NCBI RefSeq assembly: GCF_001632365.1
Contig: NW_024468511.1
Coordinates: forward strand, 487,550-551,549
Length of the DNA: 64,000 bases
Source of the DNA: Laetiporus sulphureus 93-53
Taxonomy: Eukaryota; Basidiomycota; Agaricomycetes; Polyporales; Laetiporaceae
Direction: 5' to 3'
Shown here: piece after piece, positions 1 to 11,820 of the stretch
How the letters are laid out: each line of letters begins with the position of its first letter
Numbering within the stretch: position 1 is the first letter of the stretch
Translations under genes and position numbers: made by a program
The notes under the pieces: model-generated
What the model was told of the DNA's origin: nothing
Seen by the model: only the letters and a program-made list of their open reading frames with translations
Databases searched by the model: none

Positions 1-1021
1 CTCCTTTCCTGCTTGACAGTATGCGTTGTCCTAAAACCATGCGACGCAGGTCGTTCGTCGATGTCCCTTCTAACATTTGCGCTTCTCGTTCAACTCTCAC
101 TACCATGGGCTGTCATGCTCCTTCCCCTCACAGCACTTATTGTGTCAGGACCTGAGTCGCGTTTAGCATTACCTCGACCGTTCAACGCAGACAAGCGGCA
201 AATGCTTCCACTATTCGCCAAATTTGCTGTCTACTCCATGATGCTGACCTTTGCGTCAACACTAGTATGCGGAAACTGGCTGTGGGTTGAGCAAAGCTGG
301 ATAGCACCGTAAGCACTCTGCCTATTTTACATCGCAAAGTCTGATGAACGAGCAATAGGTTGATGTTACCAGACCTCACGCCAAATCCTGGCCTATGGTG
401 GTACTTCTTTACTGAGATGTTTGACCACTTCAGAGCGTTCTTCCTGATGGTTTTCTCGGTAGGTATCTGGGGCTGCAGGATTGATGCGTTCTGACGGCCT
501 TGTTAGGTCCATCTGCTCATCTATATAGTGCCAATCTGCATCAAGTTTCAGTACGTCCCTGTTCTCCTTAGAACCGAGTCTCTTCTTATAGTTTGTTCCC
601 CGTAGACATGACCTGCTCTATGCATGTTTCCTCACCGTGGGCGTGCTAGCTACTTTCAAAGCATACCCGACGTTGTCAGATCCAGGTCTTTTCCTGAGCT
701 TATGGTCCATATTTCCTGAGACATACCCACGTATGTTTATCGGGCGGCATTCTCGGTGATAATCGTTGACTGAGACTCTTTGTATCCATAGACCTCCGCC
801 ATCCTATGATTGCTGGGCTGCTACATATCCACTCTGCCCTCCTACTGCCTCTGTTCCACCACCTTTGGCTGGTACAGGGCACCGGTAATGCAAACTTCTT
901 TTATGCATCCACCCTTGTGTTCGGATTGGCGAACGGTGCCGTGCTGCTGGACACCCTCTGGGCGGGACTGCGGACCGCGATGGGGCGGATAACGGACGAG
1001 TACGAAGTGATACAGGAATGA
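1..1021 (+). CDS. PIGU: GPI transamidase subunit PIG-U, 3' part (5' end outside window)
   Basis: This is the C-terminal part of the multi-spanning ER membrane subunit of the GPI transamidase, which attaches GPI anchors to secretory proteins. The gene runs off the left edge of the window. Five exons can be joined, with introns at about 309-358, 459-506, 551-605 and 731-791. The joined frame gives the family core [20 protein letters not shown], then membrane segments including [13 protein letters not shown], a FKAYPTLSD segment and the C-terminal HLW...ANFFYA block. These match the PIG-U/Gab1 family in order and spacing. The stop is TGA at 1019-1021. An additional intron near the left edge cannot be excluded. 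The family call is firm; the exact left boundary is not. Confidence 0.88.
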
Positions 1022-1412
1022 TGGCCTTATCTATGTGTCGATGGAGATTAATGCAATGTCGTTATGTTGTCCACCAGTCACAACGGAGAAAGGACTCAAG
1101 TATTGCCCACCTTCATATCATGCAACCGCAACATTAGTAACGTTCTGAGTCTCTGCAGCACCCGTTAGGGTCAATGTGAGAGACCGGACGCAATGTAAAT
1201 GACATCGCTGTGCTTGTTTTCACAGACCGTCTACGAGAAGTTAACAACCATTCCATAAATCGGATTTGCCCTCCTTTCGGTTGCCTATAACTAATCAGAT
1301 CAAGGGTGCATTCATGCGCTCGAGGTACAGGGATACAACAGTACTTCTCAGCTAGATTACAGTCACCCATATACACATCAGAAAGTCGTTGCATGCTCGA
1401 AGTCATCCAAAG
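1022..1412. other. Intergenic, no gene seen
   Basis: This is the spacer between the PIG-U stop and the convergent KOW-protein stop. Short ORFs occur on both strands, but none has recognisable sequence or splice support. It presumably holds both 3' UTRs. Confidence 0.5.
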
Positions 1413-2642
1413 TTATGCATTTATGACTCGCACCAACTTATTTGCGCTGATCCCGAAGTGCAAGTTGCCCACCGACACGAACCAGCCATCTGATTCTTCC
1501 TCCCGGACGATTGCCACGGAACCCTTCTGGTCCCCATGTAGCATCAATGCTCTCTGGCCGGGTTCTGTCGGTTCGACCGGCCAGAGGTATGACACAGGAA
1601 CGGTGAAAACTTCCTGTGGTGAGTCGCTAAGATCTAGTAACTTGACTCGGGCGGTGGAGGCGAACGACGTGTGTCCAGTATTGAGCACGGAGAGGATCAT
1701 GCCCTGCGCTCCCTCATACTGGCCGTGGTACCAACCATCACCTGTTTTGCCACTGTTCGTTCCTCGAAGCTCCACCAGCATACCCTTCTGAGTGGATACG
1801 ACTCGATCTAGTAACCATTCGGTGGTGACCTCTGCTCTTCGGTCATCAGCTTCTTGAAGGCGTCAAGGAGCCGCATGACATGTAATGCTTACCGAAGGTG
1901 TCCGTATTGCTTTGCGATATCTGAGATATCTCGACCTGATGCACCGACTGTACACAATCCAATCTTAGCCTCCTTATGATATCGAAGCAGTATGACGGGC
2001 GTACTGTTTTGAACTGATATTTTGAACCCTTTCGTGGAGACGGGATGAACAGAGAAGAAGCCCGTCGGGACTTTCTAAGATCTATAAAGTCCGGCAGCTG
2101 TTGGCCGGGACCCTTAGAGCTGTGCAAGTTTTGTCCCTCTGAACTAGATCCAGGCTTCGTGACTGGCATTGACTCGTTGTTGAGCTCTCTCCTCTTGGTG
2201 GTCGCATTCGCAATACTGACGATCGAGGAGATCGAACGCTTGCGAATGTTGGAGGAACCATCAATCAAAGATTCGTCTGCTGCTGACAACTATATGATAA
2301 ATCACGACTGATGAGGAGAACGAGCGTTAATATGTACAGACCTGGTTCAATTCCGGGCTTGTTGGCCTCCCATTTGGCGATAGCCTCTGCACTGCAATTG
2401 TTGCGCCTTACCCAGGATGTGTTCCATGCTTCGCCAGTCTCAGGATTGATGCCAACCCTTCGCACGAGATATCCCTCGTCGACTATCTCCATCTGAGGTG
2501 AATCAGGTTGTTCTACCGCACTGGAAACGTCGTGTTTGGATGATGTGGGATCTTCGTCTGCCGGAGCCATCCCTGCCTGTGATGCTATCTGCCAACCTGC
2601 GGATACAATTCCTGTAGACTGCTGAAGGTGCGGAGTATGCAT
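1413..2642 (-). CDS. KOW-domain protein, SPT5-like, function unknown
   Basis: This is a tentative three-exon model on the minus strand. The last exon (about 1870 down to 1413) is the best supported. It encodes two SH3/KOW-like modules, and the second has the pattern PGQRALMLHGDQKGSVAIV followed by a short beta-rich tail ending in KLVRV, which fits a KOW motif. Upstream exons give an acidic, Ser-rich N-terminus with a SWVRR..CSAEAIAKWE segment that I do not recognise. KOW modules of this kind occur in the transcription elongation factor SPT5 and in SPT5-like paralogues. This protein is far too short to be SPT5 itself and shows no NGN domain. It could be a truncated paralogue. The start at 2642 and the middle exon, where two frames compete, are uncertain. 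Confidence 0.5.
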
Positions 2643-2831
2643 GAGTTTCCCGGTATATCAAGCAAAAGAGCTCGTGACCGGGTCGCGGAACATGCGGACG
2701 GCTACTGCATGGTCTCCATGATGCCGTAGAGATGAATCCGCATTATCATGCAGAATCGATTTGTCCACGGCTATACATTGGCATGAGTATACACAAGCGT
2801 CTTAAGGACGCTGAGCAACGCTTCACTTCCT

Positions 2832-5800
2832 TCAATCATCTTCCTTCAAGTACTTGTCGAACCAACGGAACACCTCGTAGTGCCACTTCAAGCTGTCGGC
2901 AACATTTCTGGTCGGTCACAAGGATGTAATCGAAGCAGGAATTCGGCTGACCTATTCTGATGCTTCAACACCCAATGATTCTCGTCTGGGAAGATCAGCA
3001 GTCGGCTGGGAATGCCTTGCCTATACACGGTAGATCAGTCTTCCATCACGAGCGCAAGTGATGTATGCGAACTCTTGCAACGTATGGAATGCTCCAATGC
3101 CGTCGGTCTCTGGCAGGCGATAGTCCTTACTACCGTGGATCACAAGCATCGGGGTGGACCACTTGTCAACGAAATTCACCGGATCGTATCTGAAGAGAGC
3201 ATTCATCGACCATGTGGAACGACAGACATCGAGTAAACAGCACACCTAGCCAATATCTCCTTCGCTTTCGCTTCCCAAGGACGTCCTCCCCATTCATTGT
3301 TGAACTGTAGCTCGGTTGGCAAATCATCATTAAAGCTACATATCACCCATTACTTACGAAGAACAATTCGTCAGTAGAATATCCGTTGTAAGTCGCAGAG
3401 AACACCTGACAGGATATGAGTTAACAATCCTTCCCATACGCGCAACATCACATACTCCATCATGACAGACCAAAGCCTTGAATCCAAATCCGTATTCCGG
3501 GTGACCTTGAATCCAGCTGTGATTTGGGATGATCAGTGCATTCACGTTGTATGATTCATTTATGACGTACTTTATAGCATATCCACCCCAACTCGCGCCG
3601 GCAGCGACGGCTCGTTCAGGATCAATCTGAAGAACGGAATTAACCAGTGAAGCGCTGTCTACCCTATTGTCAACATAGGCGGATATATGCGCACCTCCGG
3701 GTAGTTGTCGAGGATATACTTCCATCCTTTTTGCATATCGACGAACGGCTTTCCTCCCCAGTCCTCCGAGATGGCATCCGTAAACTCTAGGAAAAAGGTA
3801 AGCATGGAGATGCATATAGGCCCATTCTAACAACCACCTTGACCGAACGTTGTAGAACCAGTCGGGTTCATAGCGATTGTCACGTAGCCCTGCTGTGCGA
3901 AGACTGGAGCAGCATCAGTAATGTGCCTCTGTAATCTGCAGATAACGAACCCTACCATTCGGGTTCCATCTCGTAGACCACTGATCTTCCCAAGCACCCT
4001 GAGGACCTATTGTCTGGGGAATCAACGATTACGCAACAAAATCGACAGATATATACGAACCGCCATGGATCAACACAACGACCGGCCACTTTTTCCTGTC
4101 ACCCTTCTTGAATCCGGGCGGTTTCAGGAGCCAGCCTTGCACCTTCTTGCTCTCTGCGCCTTCAAACCAGAAGTCCTCGCCCGAGTCCAAGTTCTTGGAT
4201 TTGAGGGCATCCGTAGAGAACTGGGTGATCTGTTCTACCTCGACTTCGACCGACAAGCGCGATGCCATGTCGTGCAGATTGAGGTTGTCTAACCCGCGCA
4301 TTACATACACGTCGTTGGGCGAAGTGAGCGAGGAGCGGGTGAAGATCAGACGTCCGTTAGGAATGACTTGAAGTCCACTTGCCGCGCCGGTAAATGTCAG
4401 TGCTACCGGATTCAGATACTCAGGCGGTAGTGATGGATCAGGGGTAGAGTGAGATGGGGTCTCAGGCAGTGGCAGAACGAACACCTTAATTCTCGCGAGA
4501 TCGCCGGCGGTGAAATAGATGGCCTCTCCGTCTGTAGAGAACTAGGAAGAGTATGTCAAGTGGCAAGATCCCAGTCTGCATGCTTTTTCTTACAGCAAGT
4601 GCGTCAGGCGATCGATCCCAACATTGAGTCAACGTGTATTCAATGTCCTTCACCAAATCGTAAATGACAATCTTGGCCCTGTGACGTATAAACGTCAGTG
4701 TATGCTATTGTATGCTACGCGAGCACATGCCTATCCGCTTCGGCGCCATCTTTATCAAGCTGCAACCAAGCAGCCTTGTCGCCTTTCGCATTGAGAACGG
4801 GGCTATGCGTGGCACCATGTTTCCCAGAAGTCAACTCTTTCGGTTTCTCTTGACCGATGATATCAACAATATAGACCTGCACAGTGGTTGGGTGTTCAGC
4901 ACGCAGCCATCTTTAAGTATAAGCACCACGGTACATTTTGCTTGGTGTGCCATGCGGCGGGAAGCACGGGATCCTTCGCAGTATAGATGACATGCGTGTC
5001 AGACACTTCGAAGTCGTCTGTTCCGCCGAAAGGTTCAACAGGACAGTTCTACGTGCAAGTCAACCGCCGCAGTTCCCCCAAACAGAACACAGCTTACGTG
5101 GCCAGTTCCGTTGAGCAAATTGGTGAACTCTTGACCAAGGATCCACTTATTATCAGATGCTGGTGACAGATTGACCGAGAATAGCGATGGCCTCTTGGGG
5201 CCCACCCAGGTGTCCCAGTGACGTTCATAGGTATCATCATACCCGTATGCGGAATCACCTCGGTTCTCCCAAGCTTCGTCGTTCTTCTTCACTGCTTTGA
5301 GGTCCCCGTCTGCATGCACATAATCGGAGAAAACTAGAATACCAGCACTACTGGTGTACTTGAAGTTCGACGGTGTTGATGTAGGGAATTTACCAATGAA
5401 AACAGGAGGGCCAGACACACTCAGGACACCACGGGACTCTATCTCGTATTTCACAGAGAGCGCGTAGAGGGTCGTCACTTTATCCTTATCTTCGCCTTCT
5501 TCGACAGCATGCGCGACAGTGCGCGCATCGAGCCAGAAGGCTTCGCCACCATTCGTTAGAGGGATTTCATACGGCTGCATGCTCGACTCGACCGAAGCGA
5601 TGAAGATTGACTTGTGATCCCTGTAGGTTTTCGTAAAGCATCAAGGGAGAACGACTAGCAATTTTACTAACTTCTTCTCTTCCAGTGAGTATTTGCTGAC
5701 TGGTACCAAGACCAAGTCCCCGGACGGATTGGCAAGTCCGGTGCCAGGTCTCGCCAACGCCACTAAGTCTTCAGGGGTAAAAGTGCTCGCGTTACCCTTG

Positions 5801-5916
5801 AATGCAAAGTCGGGGACGGCGGCCATGGTGGTCTGGGAGATCTTAGAGGGTGCTTCCAGGGGAACCTGTGCAGCAAGACCCAAGAGAGAAATCGGGAAGC
5901 CCGGAGGGTACCACAT
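2832..5916 (-). CDS. DPP5: Dipeptidyl peptidase V (S9 family serine peptidase)
   Basis: This is a prolyl-oligopeptidase-fold peptidase that removes X-Ala, His-Ser or Ser-Tyr type dipeptides from peptide N-termini. The N-terminal half is the beta-propeller region (exon at 5035-5580 and others). The C-terminal alpha/beta hydrolase domain begins near VVVLIHGG. The catalytic Ser lies in GASWGGYA, the Asp in HGSKDYR and the His in PDENHWVL. The last two exons join as [19 protein letters not shown], ending at a TGA read at 2832. Many short introns interrupt the gene. The first exon ends at a GTTAGT donor after SLEEKK. The N-terminus has a hydrophobic stretch (ISLLGLAAQ) but no basic residue before it, so classical secretion is uncertain. 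It diverges from RPT5 across about 340 bp. Confidence 0.87.
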
Positions 5917-6252
5917 GGTTCCCTCGCACTCGAATTAGACGGGACTCGATAAGAGAGTGATTTGAATACGTTCGTATCGTGTACTCCAGTCTATTGAGCA
6001 CCTTATGCTCGCAATGTCATCAAAGCGGGCGACGTGAGATAGAGGTTCCAGTAACGGTGAGATCGAACTCAACGATTCTGACGGGAATTATCGGACACAA
6101 TTTCTTAGCCTAAGTAATGAGTAATTTATTGATATCCATAAATGGACATATATTCCCTGGTAATGCGTCATGCGTTCTGCGACGCGTACGCCCTCAACTC
6201 TACTGCCTCTTGATCCTCACCTCACCGTTCCTGTTTTCTTACCGCGCACGCC
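5917..6252. promoter_or_regulatory. Divergent promoter region between DPP5 and RPT5
   Basis: These 336 bp separate two divergent start codons and must hold both promoters. No clear TATA box was seen. The only long ORF here is a 5' extension of the RPT5 leader without conserved sequence. I looked for a proteasome control element of the yeast type (GGTGGCAAA) and did not find one. Confidence 0.55.
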
Positions 6253-7894
6253 ATGTCTTCAACACAACCCCCCAATCCTCCTCCGGAGAACAACAATGAG
6301 AAGAAGCCTGAGGCGTCACCCTCAGAGCCCCCCGCTGCCGGGGACGCCATGGACACTACCCCGGACCAACCTGCTGAGGAGACATGGGCGGACATCCCAG
6401 AAGAAATCGTGTCATTGGGTACAGACGAAATATTGACGCGGGCGAGATTAATAGACAACGACCTGAAGGTGATCCATCATGCTGCTGCAGTTAATGGCGC
6501 ACTAACGTCCTTCAGGTGATGCGTTCAGAGACGTTGCGGCTACAACACGAACAGAATGTCATGAAGGAGAAGATCAGGGACAATGGTGAGAAGATCAAGC
6601 AGAATAAAGTACTACCATATCTTGTCGCGAACGTCGTGGAAGTGAGTTATGATTGTGCTTAGTTCACCCACTTCTGCTGACGGATGCAGATCCTGGACGT
6701 TGACCCAGAAGGCGAGGAGGACGGTGCGAATCGTGATCTAGATTCCATGCGCAAAGGCAAATGCGCAGTTATCAAGACCTCAACGCGACAGACAGTCTTC
6801 CTGCCACTCATCGGTCTCGTCCCGCCGGAGAATCTCAAGCCACAGGACCTGGTTGGTGTCAACAAGGACTCATATCTCATCCTCGATACACTGCCTGCCG
6901 AGTTCGACTCCCGTGTCAAAGCGATGGAGGTGGATGAGCGACCAACAGAGACATACACCGACATTGGTGGGCTGGAGAAGCAGATTGAGGAACTGGTCGA
7001 GGCAATTGTCCTTCCGATGGAGCAGGCGGACAAGTTCAAGACACTGGGCATCACGCCTCCAAAGGGTTGCCTCATGTACGGGGCACCAGGTAAGTCCAGC
7101 TGCTCTCCCGACATGCGATCGTTGCTTACTCATGCGTCGGTGTAGGTACGGGCAAGACGCTCATGGCTCGCGCCTGCGCTGCCCAGACGAAAGCGTGCTA
7201 TCTTAAGCTTGCTGGGCCATCACTGGTGCAAATGTTCATCGGCGACGGTGCCAAGCTTGTGCGAGATGCTTTCGAGTTAGCGAAGGAGAAGGCGCCAGCA
7301 ATCATCTTCATCGACGAGCTTGACGCTATTGGTACCAAGCGTTTCGACTCGGAGAAGAGCGGAGACCGTGAGGTGCAGAGAACGATGTTGGAGCTATTGA
7401 ACCAGCTCGACGGTTTCAGCAGCGATGAGCGGATCAAGGTATGTGCGCATTCCGCGTGGCACATCTTCTCATTCTAATGCCAACTCCGCAGGTCATTGCT
7501 GCGACAAATCGTATCGATATCCTTGACCCTGCTCTGCTCCGGTCAGGACGTCTGGACAGGAAGATTGAATTCCCGCTTCCGAATGAGACCGCTCGGGCAC
7601 GCATTCTCGAAATCCATTCAAGAAAGATGGCCTGCTCACCGGACGTCAATTACGAAGAGCTTGCACGGAGTACGGATGAGTTTAACGGTGCACAGTTGAA
7701 GGCGGTGTGTGTGGAGGCCGGCATGATTGCTCTGCGGGAAGGAGCGACCAAGTTGACCCATGAGCACTTCTTGAGCGGCATAGCTGAAGGTGAGCTCTCA
7801 CTAAGTGCGTATCTGGTTGTGACTCCCGTCTCATCACCCTTTGCCCTGAACAGTCCAGAGCAAGAAGAAGAACGATCTTGTCTACTTTATATAG
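6253..7894 (+). CDS. RPT5: 26S proteasome regulatory ATPase subunit 6A (Rpt5)
   Basis: This is one of the six AAA+ ATPases in the base of the 19S regulatory particle; it unfolds ubiquitinated substrates and feeds them to the 20S core. Six exons are joined by introns at 6469-6515, 6642-6689, 7090-7145, 7439-7491 and 7790-7853. The frame gives an N-terminal coiled-coil/OB region, Walker A GAPGTGKT split by the third intron, Walker [10 protein letters not shown], the sensor 1 AATNR and the arginine-finger segment [11 protein letters not shown]. The length is normal for the family. The start was chosen at the ATG opening an acidic, Pro-rich N-terminus. The last exon ends in [12 protein letters not shown], so the C-terminal residues are Tyr-Phe-Ile rather than a canonical hydrophobic-Tyr-X tail. 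Confidence 0.95.
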
Positions 7895-8654
7895 TCTGTG
7901 CACGTTGTGTCGTATTCCTTTGGCGTGTATGCATGATACCTTCTCTCACAAGACGTTGATCTCTGACCTGTCGGGAGATATGCCGTTTCTGCCTATCGTT
8001 TCCTTTCATCGTCTGGAATATTCTCCACCCTTCATCGGACTGGGTTTGGCCCTAGGTGAGTCTCACACCCACGTTGCACGCATCTTCGCTGAGCACATCC
8101 GAATAAAGTTCAGGGGAGAAGAGCCCTTTGTGTGAGACTCAGTCCCTCGACAGTTAAACATCTTCTGCGGAGGATGAGTGACGTCTCCTATATGTTTTCT
8201 ACTGCTGATCGTCCATTGGGTTGGGATTGTAAGAGTTCTATCGCCAGCGCCGCAAGGACAGTTCGAGTGATTGAGCATCTGGCAACCATTCGCCCAGTTG
8301 TATGTCACAGGCATATCAGTGGTTCTTGAGAAGGAGAAGCTTGGGGAGCCAATATTTAGCTTCGAATCCACCTGCAGCCTGTGAAGCAGCACCGTTTGAA
8401 CCTCCGCTGCTATGTTTTGCTTTCCGCTCATGCCACATCGGTGCGCCTAGCCTGTTAGACTGTATGCCGCTCCTATGACGAAACCAGTTTCACGGGTAGA
8501 GAGACTGGTCCCAAGATCGTGCATCAGTCGCCGCCGGGACCGCGGGCCCATCGCACCTCACGGAGCCAGTCTCGGGTTTGGCGCCCCACCTCCACGATGA
8601 GCCTTGCATCTTCTTTGGTAATTCTTGACCGTTTGGTCCCGAAATCCGATGATG
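7895..8654. other. Intergenic between RPT5 and a small secreted protein gene
   Basis: This stretch contains the RPT5 3' UTR and the upstream region of the next gene. A 122-codon minus-strand ORF (8063-8431) shows no family signature or splice support and is not called as a gene. Confidence 0.4.
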
Positions 8655-8660
8655 TATAAA
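8655..8660 (+). promoter_or_regulatory. TATA box of the small secreted protein gene
   Basis: TATAAA lies 70 bases before the ATG at 8730, a normal distance for a fungal TATA promoter. Confidence 0.55.
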
Positions 8661-8729
8661 GGCGAGTTGTGCCCCGTCAGCCGGATCATCACAACACATT
8701 TATTATCCTGCAATCCGCACCTTTACACA

Positions 8730-9333
8730 ATGCGGACGGCCTTCACAGGACTACTGCTACTTCTCTTCGCCATAATTGCCTCTGTGCTGGCAGGCACTCC
8801 TGGTACGATCAGCGAGCCAGCGTCTTGGACGAAGATCGCCCCGGGTGCCACGTTCAACTTCTCGTACAACATCCGCGCCGACTATTGCAAGTCAAGTTAT
8901 GCATACTCAGTTTACCTGGTCACAGAGCAGCCTTCATCTCTTGCTCCCGCGGATTTGTTTATGAGTGGCTACTACTATGGGAGGTATGACGCAGAGAACT
9001 ACCCTGGTGAGCTCCTTGTCTCTCCCTCGGCCTGTCGGTTTTGCTGACCTGCTCTGATCAAGCTGTCCCATATCCGACAAACCCGGCTCCCCCCAATTTA
9101 ACTATGCCAGACTTCTCCCGCGCTCAAGGCGGGTTCGGTGGCGGCAAGACTGCCTCCAACGCCACATTCTATATGACGGTGTTAGAAGAATGGGACACGT
9201 GCGAGGTACGTGATAGACCAAGTTGTTTCGGATTTATGATGTAAATGAACGAATGTATGATGTCTAGGGCACGGTGGGCAGAATGATTGGCATGGCGTCC
9301 AACCCGATTATCTATAATGCCACGTCGTATTGA
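8730..9333 (+). CDS. Small secreted protein, function unknown
   Basis: The predicted product is 161 residues from three exons, with introns at 9007-9062 and 9206-9267. Residues 1-21 form a textbook signal peptide: basic start MRTAF, a Leu-rich core and an Ala-containing cleavage site before GTPG. The mature part carries the pattern ISEPASWTKIAPGATFNFSY, several aromatic residues, a few Cys residues (YCKSS, DTCEG) and NxT/S sites (NLT, NAT). It resembles the small secreted, beta-rich proteins that recur in Agaricomycete genomes, but I cannot name a family with certainty. It has its own TATA box. It could be cell-wall associated or released to the medium. Confidence 0.78.
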
Positions 9334-9690
9334 AGGCATTTCTGATGCGCGAACAGTAATTCGGATGTATCATTGTTATTCTGAATCGGACTATGGACTG
9401 CCGTCGAAAGATGGATTGTACACCATTTCTTTAGGGTGGACGAACAATTGTGGACGTTCCGATGTGTGGCGCCACCCGTCGTAGCTGCGCTGTACTCTAC
9501 TCACGCGATACGTACCATACTGTACTAGTATTAGTTAATGGACATGGTCCGGAAAGCCGTTTCTCTCCGTTCAATAACCTTCATAAGCACGGAGGAGTGG
9601 CACCAGGCGGGAAACGCCTTAGCCACGTGTTTCGACCAACGCCACCCTCTCAGTGAGCGCGTTAGCATCCGCCTTCCCCCTCCGCTAGTC
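9334..9690. other. Intergenic, no gene seen
   Basis: This is the spacer between the secreted protein gene and EAF6. Only short unsupported ORFs are present. Confidence 0.45.
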
Positions 9691-10366
9691 ATGTCGGGCG
9701 ATGCGCCCACTCCGGAGGACAAGGCTAGATATGATGCAGCGCGAAAAGAGCTCATGCAGGCATTGACAAAGCGGCGCAACATCGACAAGCAGCTGGTGCG
9801 CATTGCCCCATTTCTCCTGAACATGAGACACTCATTCCGATGTACAGGCAGCACTGGAGGTGCAGATATACAACCTCGAGGCGTCATATCTGACAGAGAC
9901 TGCCGCGCATAGCGGAGGAAATATCATACATGGCTTTGAGGGTTATCTCAAAAACCCCACGGGAGGCAGGAAGAAGTATGAAGTCACCGACGCCGATCGT
10001 ATGTTCTCTCAGAGCAGCGTGACATACAGGAAGGTGCGAGCCTCTTGAATGTTCCTTCCGGTCATAACGGTGGATATTTCATGTGTTTAGTCGCTCGATC
10101 TTGCCGGAGAAGGCGAAGAGTCCGCCGCCACGGCGGACGACCATTCTCGTATGTCCACACCTGGCATCACCACTGTCATCCTCCCGCCATCAACCAGACC
10201 ACCAGATCTCACCCCGGCACAGCACAAGAAGAACAGAGACAGAGAGTACCAACGGAAAAAGCGGGCTAGTGCGCGGAACGCTGGGACACCGATGAGCGAG
10301 GACGAGAGTGTTTCAGGCTCTGGGAGGAGACCTTCGAAGAGGGCACGTTTGGGTGACGAAGACTGA
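9691..10366 (+). CDS. EAF6: NuA4 histone acetyltransferase subunit Eaf6
   Basis: Eaf6 is a small subunit of the NuA4 (Esa1) and related MYST acetyltransferase complexes in the nucleus. The first exon gives an N-terminal helical coiled coil (ELMQALTKRRNIDKQL). After an intron at 9796-9847 comes the family hallmark IYNLEASYLTET, followed by the GNIIHGFEGYLK block. A second intron (about 10036-10089) leads to a Ser/Pro/Arg-rich tail with DREYQRKKRAS and a basic end. Start at 9691 (MSGDAP) and stop after RLGDED. Length and domain order fit Eaf6. It is convergent with RRP40, about 156 bp away. Confidence 0.88.
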
Positions 10367-10522
10367 CCAGTCCGGACGAATCTCGAGCTTGCCTGCTCCA
10401 TCACATGGCTATATACCCGTTCCAGAGAGGATTCGTTGTTATCGTATAGTATGTACAGTAGTATCGTCGCGCCAAGTGTACTGCACATATACTGACGATA
10501 TGATATAACTATAATACACGTA

Positions 10523-11434
10523 TCAGATATCCAGTGTACCCAAGAATTTCTTCACCCCGGCCTCGTCCATCCCGCCCCCATCGGGGTCTACAGCTTCGAT
10601 GCACCGAGAGACGGCAATGATGTGTTTTGCATCCTGTGCATTCACCCACACGCGTCCATTCAACCCGACGGCAGTTTCAAGCGGGAATTTCGAGCCTAGG
10701 AGAGGGAGTAGGAAATGCTTTGGGTCCAACAGTCTGTCAGGGAGATGAGCATGCGTGCAACGGGACAAGCAGCTGCGACGATACGCACAGTCGACACATC
10801 TTGAGACTGCATTGGACGAGAAAACCGCCTTTGAGCTCTCCAAAGCCTTCCGCTTTGTGAGTCTGTGCGTCGAAGCATTCCAATTCTGGTTCCATATCTT
10901 TGTGTGCGAGCGACACTCGGGCGTAAAGCAGCGACCCGACCTGCGAGATACAGTGTGAGCATACACTGCACGCAATGAGATGAATGAAGCACACACCTTC
11001 AAGTTGGGTCTATTCCGTTTTGTGGCCCCCTCGAATGCGAGCCCGTCCAGAGCCGCCATATGCGCAGAATCGATGTCCACCCTCCAGTTCTCTCCACTGC
11101 GGGAGATGACCATCCCAACGACCGCCTCATTCGCGCTCGGGATGTACTGCCTTCCCCTCTATCAGAACTGACATACTCAAACACTGAAAGCAATGCATGC
11201 GCTCACCCGTCGAGAGTTACTATCTACGAACCACTCCTTTCGCTTCGTGATATGCTTGAGCTCGCCAGCGCGAGTCGACATGATGTACGACTCTCCATCG
11301 GAGCTGAAGAGCTGCTCGAGGCCAGGACCGAGCCTTTTGACGTTGACCTGTTCTGCAAGAATTTGTTCTCCGGGCAAGACGAGCGTCATGGTTATGAAAG
11401 AGTGTCGACCGCGCGGACACGGCATATTAGCCAT
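10523..11434 (-). CDS. RRP40: Exosome complex subunit Rrp40
   Basis: This is an S1/KH cap subunit of the RNA exosome, which processes and degrades RNA 3' to 5' in nucleus and cytoplasm. The first exon encodes the N-terminal domain starting VLPGEQI and the KRLGPGLEQ segment. The S1 domain follows (VDIDSAHMAALDGLAFEGAT, KRNRPNLKVGSLLYARV). The C-terminal KH domain carries the family-specific GLNGRVWV (GxNG) element. Four exons are read with short introns. The second exon is entered through an intron near 11170-11205. The stop TGA is at 10523-10525. The start at 11434 (MANMPCPRG) gives a few extra residues relative to yeast, so a start at a later Met is possible. Confidence 0.88.
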
Positions 11435-11820
11435 CTCACTCCACGCTCAACTCAATCGATCCAAAGTCAAGCTTTGATACAGCGTAGATACCGATAAACA
11501 CATCCATCTGAATCTATTATGCAGATGGTCGAATCGAATATGAAGAGTGCACACCTCTGCTTACATATAGACATACAGGGAATAATATCAGGGCAGCGGG
11601 AATGAATGCCAAAGCAATTAATTTAGGTATGACAAGAGATGAGATCCAGGCCATGAAGCAAGGAAATGATAGCCGGAGCGAGATATCGGAAAGACAACAG
11701 GACAAATGAGATACACAACGGAATGTAAACCGACACACCATTCGATGTGCTACACAACACGGCGTTGTGTCCAACTGTTAAGGGAAAGATACGAAAACAT
11801 CCGAACACGAAGAAGGCTCG
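11435..11820. other. Intergenic, no gene seen
   Basis: This lies between the RRP40 start and the VAP stop, both on the minus strand. It must contain the RRP40 promoter and the VAP 3' UTR. No conserved ORF was seen. Confidence 0.45.

Noticed and set aside
2343..2357. A tRNA-like B-box (GGTTCAATTCC) with a stem that could form a T arm
   Set aside because: No matching acceptor stem, A-box or anticodon arm could be built at the right distance upstream, and it lies inside the KOW gene model.
6900..6912. Another B-box-like string (GAGTTCGACTCCC)
   Set aside because: It lies inside a conserved RPT5 coding exon and has no tRNA fold around it.
8063..8431. A 122-codon minus-strand ORF with several Cys residues, considered as a hydrophobin
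   Set aside because: The eight-Cys hydrophobin spacing is absent and there is no signal peptide.
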